Shown: positions 17,995 to 24,936 of the stretch, in pieces | Layout of the letters: every line of letters starts with the position of its first letter | Position numbering within the stretch: position 1 is the stretch's first letter | From: a virus | Reading direction: 5' to 3' (one strand) | Length of the DNA stretch: 53,423 nucleotides | IMG/VR virus record: IMGVR_UViG_3300044516_000846 | Location: 1 to 53,423 of that record | The notes under the pieces: model-generated | What the model saw: only the letters and a program-made list of their open reading frames with translations | Told to the model about the DNA's origin: nothing | The model's database searches: none | Made by a program: the position numbers and the translations under genes

Positions 17995-18354
17995 TTAATT
18001 TAAGTAAGCCTTCCCTGAGAAAGATGCTTGGAATCTTATTGTTATTTTATTAGTGTCGTTGTATTCAATATCCCCTATAACTACGCTTTCTCCTGAGTCT
18101 ACTACAAATACTGCTACAAACTTATCTAGGTTGTGCTGTATTTCCCAAACATTAGATGCTGCTAATTGTATATGAACATAGTTCTTATCTCCTACTGGTG
18201 CTCCTGACGTATCTACTAGAGGTACTGGTACTCCATTTAGATCTGTAATGAATGTTGTTACATCTTCATCTCCAGTATTTTTTACGTAGTATACTGAATT
18301 TGGTCTTGGATTAGTAGGTAAAACTTTTACTTTATAATGTTTTACTTCTTGCAT
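17995..18354 (-). CDS. Small structural protein
   Basis: 119 aa. It has the segment RPNSVYYVKNTGDEDVTTFITD, then a beta region with WEIQHNLDKFVAVFVVDSG and GKAYLN at the end. The 'v.HnL....v.v.v.d' element recurs at the C-terminus of the adjacent 550-aa fibre, so both may share a fibre tip or dock domain. It lies between 115-aa and 550-aa genes with almost no spacers. Confidence 0.6.
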   Translation of the reverse strand: MQEVKHYKVKVLPTNPRPNSVYYVKNTGDEDVTTFITDLNGVPVPLVDTSGAPVGDKNYVHIQLAASNVWEIQHNLDKFVAVFVVDSGESVVIGDIEYNDTNKITIRFQASFSGKAYLN

Positions 18355-18355
18355 A

Positions 18356-18703
18356 TTACCATTCTAGTTTTTCCCAATCACAACATTCGTTGGCCATTGA
18401 GTTTAGTTGATCAATACCGTATGGTATATCATATAATTTAAAATCCTTAATTTTTATTTTGTGTTTAGAACCTTCTAAATCACCATTAATTTTTTTAAAT
18501 ACCCAGTCAATTAGTTCACACTCATCTGTACAAAGCATGTTGTAAAACATCTGAGCGTGTTTTAACTTATCCCTGTCTAATTCATTACCTACTCCAAATC
18601 TTTTGTTTAGGTAATATAAGTCAGCATTAATTAATACATCTTTTTCAAATTTATCAAAGTAATTTTCCTGACTTAGTTCTAAGTAATTTTGTTGTCCTGC
18701 CAT
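18356..18703 (-). CDS. Unknown small protein in tail region
   Basis: 115 aa, mostly helical and acidic. Cys pairs are present (CTDEC, ECCDW). No recognised family. It is spaced one base from the neighbours on each side, so it is part of the same operon. A tail assembly or structural role is inferred from place only. Confidence 0.5.
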   Translation of the reverse strand: MAGQQNYLELSQENYFDKFEKDVLINADLYYLNKRFGVGNELDRDKLKHAQMFYNMLCTDECELIDWVFKKINGDLEGSKHKIKIKDFKLYDIPYGIDQLNSMANECCDWEKLEW

Positions 18704-18704
18704 C

Positions 18705-19253
18705 TTATATACAGTCTAAACATTCTCCAAATCCTTTTAGTAACGCCTTTGCTTCAGTAAAGAAGCGATCTGCTTTTACAAAGTCCCCTAATTTTGCATG
18801 GGCCTTGGCTACTTTTATTAGCCAGTCTATGTCATAAGCTTTCTCTCTAAAACCTTTATCGTTTTTAGAATACTCAAAGCCATGTTTTACTATTACTTTT
18901 GATAATTCTAACTCTGTTCTATCTGTCTTAAGGTAGTACTTTGTTTTTTCAAAATTAGTATATCCACTTTTTAAGTTTATTGTGTATACACCATCTGGTA
19001 GGTCTGCATATACCTCATCTTTACAATCATTAGTAAAGCAGGTTATACCTAAGTTGTGGCTATTAAATGCATTTATCGAGTTCTTCTTAAATGAAAATAC
19101 TAGTGCTTTTTTTGATCCTGGTAGTGTTATAAGTATGTTTGCCGGTAAAGTCTCTGCATGTACCCAGTCACTATTATCACCTATCCAAAGTGTTTGTACT
19201 GTAGTTTGTATTACATCAAAGTCTATTTTTATTTCTCCTACTATTTGTGACAT
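18705..19253 (-). CDS. Virion-region protein with helical repeat at C-terminus
   Basis: A longer frame opens at 19289, but it would run into the upstream gene's 3' end. The ATG at 19253 gives MSQIVGEIKIDFDVIQ and 182 aa, and is preferred. The first 110 residues are beta-rich (EIKIDFDV, NILITLPGSKKALVFSF, DGVYTINLKS). The end (LIKVAKAHAKLGDFVKADRFFTEAKALLKGF) reads like one TPR unit. A similar layout occurs in other Bacteroidota phages near fibre genes, from memory. Function unknown; may be a baseplate or hub accessory. Confidence 0.55.
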   Translation of the reverse strand: MSQIVGEIKIDFDVIQTTVQTLWIGDNSDWVHAETLPANILITLPGSKKALVFSFKKNSINAFNSHNLGITCFTNDCKDEVYADLPDGVYTINLKSGYTNFEKTKYYLKTDRTELELSKVIVKHGFEYSKNDKGFREKAYDIDWLIKVAKAHAKLGDFVKADRFFTEAKALLKGFGECLDCI

Positions 19254-19266
19254 CTTGTTTATATTT

Positions 19267-19743
19267 TTAAAATAGTTTATATTGTACAACTATGCCCCAG
19301 ATAGCTTTTTCCTGGCTGCTAACGCTATAATTTAAACCTGTTGACCATTTACTATACTCTAGTAATAAATTACCGTAAATAGAGGGGTTTAATATTGATA
19401 GACCGTTTGATCTAATACCTGCGTACCCGTGTAGTTCTATCTTCTTTGGCTTGTTTAGTAATTTATCTTGTGCTTCAATGTATAAGTCTTTTTCTAGTAA
19501 GACTTCGTTTTTTATTGAAAGCTGCCCTTCTAAGTTAGTTACTATACTTTTAAAATTTGCTATTCTAGAATCTTGCTCCTTTAACAACTCTTTACAAGAG
19601 TCATATTTTACTAAGTCTATTGCTACTAGTTTAGCTTGTCTTTCTGATAGTATTACTAAGCTATCTTTTTTCTGAGTATCTATCTGTGAAAAACTGCTGT
19701 AACTCACTAACAGTAAAGCTATCAATAATTTTAATTTGCACAT
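19267..19743 (-). CDS. Outer-membrane spanin-like lysis protein
   Basis: 158 aa. Residues 1-19 form a signal peptide (KLLIALLLVSYSSFS|Q) of the style usual for Bacteroidota. Residues about 25-95 are a predicted coiled coil (ILSERQAKLVAIDLVKYDSC, DSRIANFKSIVTNLEGQL). The last 60 residues read as amphipathic beta strands (ELHGYAGIRS, YGNLLLEYSKW, GLNYSVSS, WGIVVQYKLF) ending in Phe, the usual outer-membrane barrel end signal. It overlaps the 110-aa membrane gene by 83 bases in another frame, as Rz/Rz1 pairs do. No lipobox Cys is present at the signal cut. Most likely the outer-membrane spanin partner. Confidence 0.6.
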   Translation of the reverse strand: MCKLKLLIALLLVSYSSFSQIDTQKKDSLVILSERQAKLVAIDLVKYDSCKELLKEQDSRIANFKSIVTNLEGQLSIKNEVLLEKDLYIEAQDKLLNKPKKIELHGYAGIRSNGLSILNPSIYGNLLLEYSKWSTGLNYSVSSQEKAIWGIVVQYKLF

Positions 19744-19993
19744 ACTCTTTTTCTTTTATCTTTTTTATTTTCTCTACTATTAAAGTATCTGTCTTTTTAA
19801 GTAAGACTATCTCTTTTTTATATGTAGCTTCTTTTTCTTCTAATTTTTCTATTTTTGTTTTTAAGTTCTCTGCCTCTAGTATTAGTTGCTCTCTTTTATT
19901 TTGGTAGAATACTATAGAAATAAACCATAGTATAATTAATAATGAGCCTAACCACTGTTCTTTAAAAAACTTAATGATTTTTATGATGTCCAT
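19661..19993 (-). CDS. Inner-membrane spanin-like lysis protein
   Basis: 110 aa with one N-terminal membrane segment (residues about 14-31, WLGSLLIILWFISIVFY) and a long Lys/Glu-rich coiled coil (EAENLKTKIEKLEEKEATYKKEI), the layout of Rz-type i-spanins. It follows the endolysin by 3 bases and its 3' end lies inside the next gene in another frame, the usual i-spanin/o-spanin arrangement. It would span the periplasm and pair with the 158-aa outer-membrane candidate to fuse the membranes at lysis. Confidence 0.65.
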   Translation of the reverse strand: MDIIKIIKFFKEQWLGSLLIILWFISIVFYQNKREQLILEAENLKTKIEKLEEKEATYKKEIVLLKKTDTLIVEKIKKIKEKEYVQIKIIDSFTVSELQQFFTDRYSEKR

Positions 19994-19996
19994 AAT

Positions 19997-20461
19997 TTAG
20001 CTTTTTATTTGGAAATGCATCCAGTCATAATTCTTTTCTCTCCCTAAGGATTCAAAACCATGCTTATAAAATATATCAATCATTTTTTTGTATTCTGGTC
20101 TTGCAAATCTTGCAGTCTTTGATGTCTCTTTTAATTGGTTTCTAGCAGGATCTAAATCTATTGCTATTCCCCAAGAGTGTGTAGACCATGCTGATCCACC
20201 TCTCATTTTTCTGTAGTTAAAGCATCCCCCAAAAAGGTCTATGCCTAATTCTACTATTTTTTCGTAACCATATTCTTTTAGCAACTCATTAAATACTGCT
20301 ATAAAGTTATTTGCTACTAGACTGTGGCACATCATTGTTTTAACTTTAGTATCTGTATCCCAAGCTAATCTCATAGGATAAGGCAAAGTAATCTTTGTTA
20401 GATATCCATTACCTGTTTCATTTGGTGTACCGTACTTTTTTGTTATTTGTGCTGTTGTCAT
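19997..20461 (-). CDS. M15-family peptidoglycan endopeptidase (endolysin)
   Basis: 154 aa. The metal-binding pattern of the M15 (VanY/CwlK/Ply-type) peptidases is visible: STHSWGIAIDLDP with His at 95 and Asp at 102, and DWMHFQ with the third ligand His at 149. RGGSAWSTHS fits the substrate-side segment upstream of the His. It has no signal peptide, so a holin or pore is needed for export. It lies directly after the holin gene and before the spanins, completing a standard lysis cassette. Predicted to cut peptide cross-links or stems in host cell wall. Confidence 0.88.
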   Translation of the reverse strand: MTTAQITKKYGTPNETGNGYLTKITLPYPMRLAWDTDTKVKTMMCHSLVANNFIAVFNELLKEYGYEKIVELGIDLFGGCFNYRKMRGGSAWSTHSWGIAIDLDPARNQLKETSKTARFARPEYKKMIDIFYKHGFESLGREKNYDWMHFQIKS

Positions 20462-20463
20462 TT

Positions 20464-20895
20464 TTAACCTTTTATTTCGTCTATGTCGTCTTTCAACTCT
20501 TTAGACCTTCTAAGTAATTCTTTTATTTTTTGAAAAACGTCAATTTGAAAAGCCGCTTCAAAATTTTCTTTCATGCTAGTAAGTTCTATAAATATGATAA
20601 CCAGGGCTACACATTTTGTGAAAAAGAATGGTATACTAAACCATAACTTAAAAAACTCACCTATTAAAAATTGGTCTATTACATACAGTAATAGTACTGC
20701 AGATTGGTAAAGTACAAACTTCGATACTATATTACTAAGTTTCCTAGATGTAACTTTATCTTTTATCATTACAGCTTTAGCTATACCTAGTACTGTGTCT
20801 AGTGCTATAGCAACTCCTACTGCTATTAATATTCCAACAACCGGTGCAAAAAACACCAATAAAGATGTAACTATATATAGTGCATAAGTCTTCAT
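20464..20895 (-). CDS. Holin of the Phage_holin_4-like family
   Basis: 143 aa with an N-terminal hydrophobic block (YIVTSLLVFFAPVVGILIAVGVAIALDTVLGI), and two further membrane segments (VLYQSAVLLLYVIDQFLIG and FFFTKCVALVIIFIE). The D-T-V-L-G-I-x-K-A motif after the first segment, TSRKL, and the E-x-x-S-M-x-E-N motif after the last segment are typical of this holin family. The charged C-terminus (KIKELLRRSKELKDDIDE) is cytoplasmic. First gene after a strong terminator and followed by the endolysin with 2-base spacing. Confidence 0.8.
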   Translation of the reverse strand: MKTYALYIVTSLLVFFAPVVGILIAVGVAIALDTVLGIAKAVMIKDKVTSRKLSNIVSKFVLYQSAVLLLYVIDQFLIGEFFKLWFSIPFFFTKCVALVIIFIELTSMKENFEAAFQIDVFQKIKELLRRSKELKDDIDEIKG

Positions 20896-20932
20896 TTATT
20901 TTGTTTTTATTGTATTATATATAGATTTAGAT

Positions 20933-20961
20933 AAAAAAAAGGGAGGAGTTTTTCTCCTCCC
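20933..20961 (-). terminator. Rho-independent terminator after the structural operon
   Basis: Perfect 8-bp stem (GGGAGGAG 20941-20948 with CTCCTCCC 20954-20961), 5-base loop, followed on the minus strand by a run of eight T (20933-20940). It closes transcription from the 569-aa virion protein gene and its extension, before the holin gene. Confidence 0.9.
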
Positions 20962-20978
20962 TATTTAAGTTTAATTTA

Positions 20979-21260
20979 TTATAGACATGTATTACATTGT
21001 GAACTTGCTGTCATATAACCATTACCGTCATATGCAAAGTTTCTAAATGTATTTTGAATTCCGTCAGAAGCAAGTACTTGTACATTTTCTCCAACTGCTA
21101 TTGTGTGATTAATAGTTGTTTGGAATTGTTCTAAGTTTGTAATTATTGCTGCTGTCGCATTACATACGTTGTCTCCACCTACTAGTTGTATACTTATACT
21201 ATTTGGATAGAATCCGTCTGTACATACAGTTCCTTCATTTGGAGAAGGCCATGCTGACAT
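20979..21260 (-). CDS. In-frame extension domain of the 569-aa virion protein (after TGA)
   Basis: This 93-codon frame is in the same phase as the upstream 569-aa gene. The 25 codons between them (21335-21261) also read as protein (GETTTTSSAPVHNAITS...), so the only interruption is the TGA at 21336-21338. The text is a Cys-containing beta domain (GTVCTDGFYPNSISIQ, ASSQCNTCL at the end). It may be made by readthrough, giving a 688-aa minor form, or started separately at ATG 21260, or the TGA may be a mutation or sequencing error. The terminator follows directly, so the extension lies in the same mRNA. Confidence 0.6.
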   Translation of the reverse strand: MSAWPSPNEGTVCTDGFYPNSISIQLVGGDNVCNATAAIITNLEQFQTTINHTIAVGENVQVLASDGIQNTFRNFAYDGNGYMTASSQCNTCL

Positions 21261-21335
21261 TAAAGCATTGTTGTATACTTGTGCACTAGTTATAGCATTG
21301 TGTACAGGTGCACTAGATGTAGTGGTAGTTTCTCC

Positions 21336-23045
21336 TCAAACACCAGTGGTTGTAGTTACTGAAGCTACTGGATAAGCTTCTACAGTTGGTAAACCAGCTG
21401 CTGTTGCTAATGCATTAACTAAAGCTTCTACTCCTTGGTATTTACAAGCATCTACTAAGATGTGGTAATCAATATTTTCTACTACTTCTCCTGAGAATGA
21501 TTGAGCAAAACGATTTGTTCTGATTCTGATAGAGTAGTCTACGTATTGTACTGTTGGTTTCAAGTGTGATTCTTGTCCTAATACTAATTTACCGTAGTTA
21601 TTACCTGCTAATCTTTGACGATTTTCAAAGTATACTCTAGTACGCTCTTCTAAGTCATAGAATTGTCCACCTACTGCTTCTGGTTCAGTTGCAATTGAAA
21701 GAACTTTCACATTGAATCTTCCATTAGATCCCAATTTGAATGACTCTGAAACAAGTCCAGGAGCTGCATTTGCGATAGAGATTCTTGTAGAAGAGTAAAC
21801 GAATGGTAATTCATCTCTATATTCTTCTGATCCAGCAAAAATATTTACTTTACCTTTCAAGTGGATACCCATAGCACTCATTCCATTGTATTGTACTGGT
21901 GCTGCTTCCCAACTTACGAATTCGTAAGAATCTGGTGCCTCTGCTGAGAACAAGTCTCTTAAGATTGGTGAACACTCTTCTGAAACAATGTTAGATAATA
22001 CTGTAGTAGTATAAATTGTTTGACATGCTTGAGAGTCTCCTGCAGTAATAGTTAATTCTGGATATGCTGCTTGGATAGCTTCTAATTTATTATCTCCACA
22101 TTTGTCATCTGCCAATTGTAAAGTAAAAGTTTTAGCTACTGCTGTAGCAGTTGCTCCTGCAGTCCATGCAATGTTTGTTACTGTATCTGTACAATCAGGT
22201 GATCCTGCACAATCAGAGTCTTGAGAAGACAAGATTTGAGCAAAAGATGCCAAAGTTGTAGATGTTGGTGCTAAGATTGCATACTCAGAAATTCCTCCTT
22301 TGTATCCTTCTCTCTTAACAATATGTGCTGGATATTGTGCTTGCACTAATCCTAATGCACTTGCATTACCTGCATCTTGTACTTTTAATCCAAAGAAAGT
22401 GTATTCAGTACCTGTTACAGTTTGTGGGTTTGAGCTATTTACTGGAGTAATATCAATATACTCAGTAATAGGAACTCCTCCTAATAAAGTTACTTTTTTC
22501 AATCTTTCAACACCCTCTTGAACAATTTTCTCCATGTTAACAGATACCATTTGTCCTGGGATAGCGTTTGGTGCTTCTAAGTAAAGTTTTACTGTTACTT
22601 TTGCTTCTGGGTAACCTAACATACCAATAGCTTCTCCAGCTAATGTGATGTCGATAACTTCATTATCCCCAGGTTGTAGGTTTAATCTTGTATCGTAGTT
22701 AATCCCATCGTAACCGATGATAAACTCATCTACTGATACCCCTAACTTTGGTGAGTTAACTTTGATGTCAACGATTTCTGAAAGTTTGAAAGGCATAGAT
22801 GAATATGCTTTGTTAGACTGAGAACGAGTTGGTGTCAAAGGTGCGATACCTAACTTCAATTCAAATAATCTATCTTTTGGTGTTGCTGGAAAAGTGTCTA
22901 CTACCGCCATACCTAATGCAGATGGTGTAGCTCCTTTATCAACGATACCAAACTGTCCTTTTGCTAATCTTGTAGAGTAGCCATTACTCATTACTGAACC
23001 TTCGTTAGTAACAAATAAAATTGTTTGTGGTGCGTGACTTGCCAT
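21336..23045 (-). CDS. Major virion protein (tail or neck), ends in Thr-rich linker at TGA
   Basis: 569 aa. No diagnostic family motif recognised. It is a beta-rich protein with repeated Gly-Pro turns, a GVSVDEFIIGYDG segment, and a C-terminal domain with RIRTNRFAQSFSGEVVENIDYHILVDA. It is read third after the capsid candidate, where tail sheath, tail-tube or head-closure proteins are coded in many phages; a sheath-like role is possible but there is no proof. The end is VTTTTGV, a Thr-rich linker as in the modular fibre proteins, and the frame continues past the TGA. Codon use is regular and AT-rich, as in highly expressed structural genes. Confidence 0.65.
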   Translation of the reverse strand: MASHAPQTILFVTNEGSVMSNGYSTRLAKGQFGIVDKGATPSALGMAVVDTFPATPKDRLFELKLGIAPLTPTRSQSNKAYSSMPFKLSEIVDIKVNSPKLGVSVDEFIIGYDGINYDTRLNLQPGDNEVIDITLAGEAIGMLGYPEAKVTVKLYLEAPNAIPGQMVSVNMEKIVQEGVERLKKVTLLGGVPITEYIDITPVNSSNPQTVTGTEYTFFGLKVQDAGNASALGLVQAQYPAHIVKREGYKGGISEYAILAPTSTTLASFAQILSSQDSDCAGSPDCTDTVTNIAWTAGATATAVAKTFTLQLADDKCGDNKLEAIQAAYPELTITAGDSQACQTIYTTTVLSNIVSEECSPILRDLFSAEAPDSYEFVSWEAAPVQYNGMSAMGIHLKGKVNIFAGSEEYRDELPFVYSSTRISIANAAPGLVSESFKLGSNGRFNVKVLSIATEPEAVGGQFYDLEERTRVYFENRQRLAGNNYGKLVLGQESHLKPTVQYVDYSIRIRTNRFAQSFSGEVVENIDYHILVDACKYQGVEALVNALATAAGLPTVEAYPVASVTTTTGV

Positions 23046-23082
23046 TTTTAATTTTAATTTAGTTATTATTTATTTATTGTTA

Positions 23083-23748
23083 TTATACTTTTTGTAAAGC
23101 TCTTTGCATATCCATTTGATATTTTGGGTCTGAAGAGTTACCTTCAAACAAGCTTGCTGCCATTGATAGTATTCTATCTAGAAACTTATCATCAAATTCT
23201 GGTGAAAAAGTCTCATCAAATGGGCTTTCTGGATCGTCATCTACTAATGTTTTAATCTGAACAGGGTATCTGTAATATGTTACATACAGTTCATCATTTG
23301 AGAATCCGTCTTTGTAAACGTGTAAGTTATTGGATGAAATTGAGAAAGGTGCCTCTCTAGCTAAGAAAGAAGGCTTATTAAATTCGTCTTGTAGTATCTC
23401 TACTTTATTGTCATCTTTTATTTCGTAAAGATTTATTTTTTGATCTTTACATGTTTTATTAGATGCCTTTGTGTATGCAGAAGAGAAGTCGAAATAATTT
23501 TTTGGTAGTAAGAATGTGTCTGCATATTCTACAGACGCTGTTTTTATTATCTTGTGGTTAGGTACTATTATTTGTTGTATATACCTGATCTCATCACTTT
23601 TTTTGTTGTCTAAGATGTATTCTATCATCTTATTTTGAGCTTCGTTAAATACGATTACAAACCTACCTCTATCGCCTGCAACATTTGAATTTTCAAAGTT
23701 GTCATTTACTTTTAATAAAAATTTTATGTAAGCTTGTTCTGTAGTCAT
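23083..23748 (-). CDS. Head-tail connector-like protein
   Basis: 221 aa. Helical N-terminus (EQAYIKFLLKVNDNFENS) followed by beta strands and a C-terminal helix-rich end with FDDKFLDRILSMAASLFEGNSSD, a pattern seen in adaptor and ring proteins of Bacteroidota phages. Located between the 323-aa gene and the 569-aa virion gene, where neck proteins are expected. The start at 23748 follows the terminator-like hairpin at 23763-23783 closely. Confidence 0.5.
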   Translation of the reverse strand: MTTEQAYIKFLLKVNDNFENSNVAGDRGRFVIVFNEAQNKMIEYILDNKKSDEIRYIQQIIVPNHKIIKTASVEYADTFLLPKNYFDFSSAYTKASNKTCKDQKINLYEIKDDNKVEILQDEFNKPSFLAREAPFSISSNNLHVYKDGFSNDELYVTYYRYPVQIKTLVDDDPESPFDETFSPEFDDKFLDRILSMAASLFEGNSSDPKYQMDMQRALQKV

Positions 23749-23749
23749 T

Positions 23750-23783
23750 TTTTTTAAAAAATGGGGGCACTTTAAATACCCCC
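23750..23783 (-). terminator. Terminator-like hairpin between 323-aa and 221-aa genes
   Basis: GGGGG (23763-23767) pairs with CCCCC (23779-23783); on the minus strand the hairpin is followed by six T then an A-rich tract up to the next ATG. It likely lowers, rather than stops, transcription into the 221-aa gene, since no promoter is visible after it. Confidence 0.6.
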
Positions 23784-23792
23784 GTATTTATA

Positions 23793-24764
23793 TTACTCAA
23801 GAAGTCCTGTAAAAATCTGCTTTAACTCTTTGTCTTCTTTTACTTTTCTAGCAGCATTTTTCCATCCGCTTTCTAAGAATACATCGTCAATCCAGATCTC
23901 TCCTTTTTTATTTTTTACTTTACCTTTTAGGTATAGTTCTTTTAACTTAGAGTGGATAAAAATTTCTTCTTCTCCGTCCTCTGTTTGGTACCTCTCTACT
24001 GTCTCAATAAAGATCTTATCGTTTTGATACTTATCTTCTTTTGACTTAATGTAGTTACCAAATATTGTGTAAAGAACTGCATCTTCTGTAGAGTCTGAAG
24101 CACTTATTCCTAAGTAGTCTAAAACTCTAATTAAGCCTTTTCTATCTGTACTTAATAAGTTGTAGAATAAAGCTGATGCTTTTGCTTGTCTCATTTCTTT
24201 TTCAGCTTCTCTACTTACAGAGCTTTCTTTATCTACAATGCAATACATTGAAATAGGCTGTTTAAATTCTGGATGAGATTCCATGTGCTTTGGTGTAACT
24301 CTTTTGTGTATCAAAAGTAGGTACAACCTTAGTAAATCTTCTGCTTTTGAAGTGTCAAAGATTTTACCTCTTTGTAAGTCAATTCTAAATGAGTCCCAAA
24401 AACGGTTGTTGTTTGAATTTTGATCAAGAACATCTACTCCTTTTTCTGCCTCAATTGGCTTAACAATATTATCTTTTATAGATTTAAGAGCTGCTGCTCT
24501 GTTGTCTACTTGTACAGCTCTCATGAAAGAGCTAGATGTAGGGTATAAACCTGTATCCCAAATACCTCTTTCTCTATCAAAAACTGCTCCTGGAAAAGTG
24601 TCTACTACTGTATCACTTAATACTTTTGTGGTATTGTACTCTTTAAAACCGTCTGGTGCAGAGGTATCTAACTTTTCTTTTATTTCATACAGTGTATCTT
24701 TCTTAAGTTCAAAGTCATAGATCTTAAGGATAACATTATCTGTATCTTTGCTTTTTACTGCCAT
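23793..24764 (-). CDS. Unknown virion-module protein after the capsid gene
   Basis: 323 aa, charged and mostly helical. It contains DTFPGAVFDRERGIWDTGLYPTSSSF, a long helical middle (REAEKEMRQAKASALFYNLLSTDRKGL) and a C-terminal WKNAARKVKEDKELKQ region. No family recognised. It has its own promoter (24844-24876) and lies between the capsid candidate and connector, so it is probably a virion, cargo or assembly protein. Confidence 0.5.
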   Translation of the reverse strand: MAVKSKDTDNVILKIYDFELKKDTLYEIKEKLDTSAPDGFKEYNTTKVLSDTVVDTFPGAVFDRERGIWDTGLYPTSSSFMRAVQVDNRAAALKSIKDNIVKPIEAEKGVDVLDQNSNNNRFWDSFRIDLQRGKIFDTSKAEDLLRLYLLLIHKRVTPKHMESHPEFKQPISMYCIVDKESSVSREAEKEMRQAKASALFYNLLSTDRKGLIRVLDYLGISASDSTEDAVLYTIFGNYIKSKEDKYQNDKIFIETVERYQTEDGEEEIFIHSKLKELYLKGKVKNKKGEIWIDDVFLESGWKNAARKVKEDKELKQIFTGLLE

Positions 24765-24843
24765 AATACTTTATTTTTGGTTACTTAACTTTTTTCTGTG
24801 TTGGGTGGTATTCTTTGGTTGGTTTGGTTGGTTGTATTATTAT

Positions 24844-24876
24844 GCAAAATTACAAATAATATTTAGATTTTGCAAA
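24844..24876 (-). promoter_or_regulatory. Bacteroidota-type promoter for 323-aa gene
   Basis: On the minus strand TTTG (24873-24876) is separated by 20 bases from TAATTTTGC (24844-24852), matching the TTTG/TAnnTTTG consensus of the Bacteroidota primary sigma factor. Confidence 0.75.
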
Positions 24877-24888
24877 TTCGTTAAATAT

Positions 24889-24916
24889 CTTACCCCACCG
24901 ATTAAGATGGGGTAAG
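24889..24916 (-). terminator. Hairpin after capsid gene
   Basis: Nine-base inverted repeat CTTACCCCA (24889-24897) and TGGGGTAAG (24908-24916) lies just after the capsid stop. The T-run after it is weak, so it may be a terminator of low strength or an mRNA-stabilising hairpin. Confidence 0.6.
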
Positions 24917-24936
24917 TATTATTTAACTATTTAATA

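Noticed and set aside
21336-23045. Firm tail-sheath call for the 569-aa protein
   Set aside because: No sheath motif could be seen and no tube or tape-measure gene lies in the window, so only a general virion role is given.
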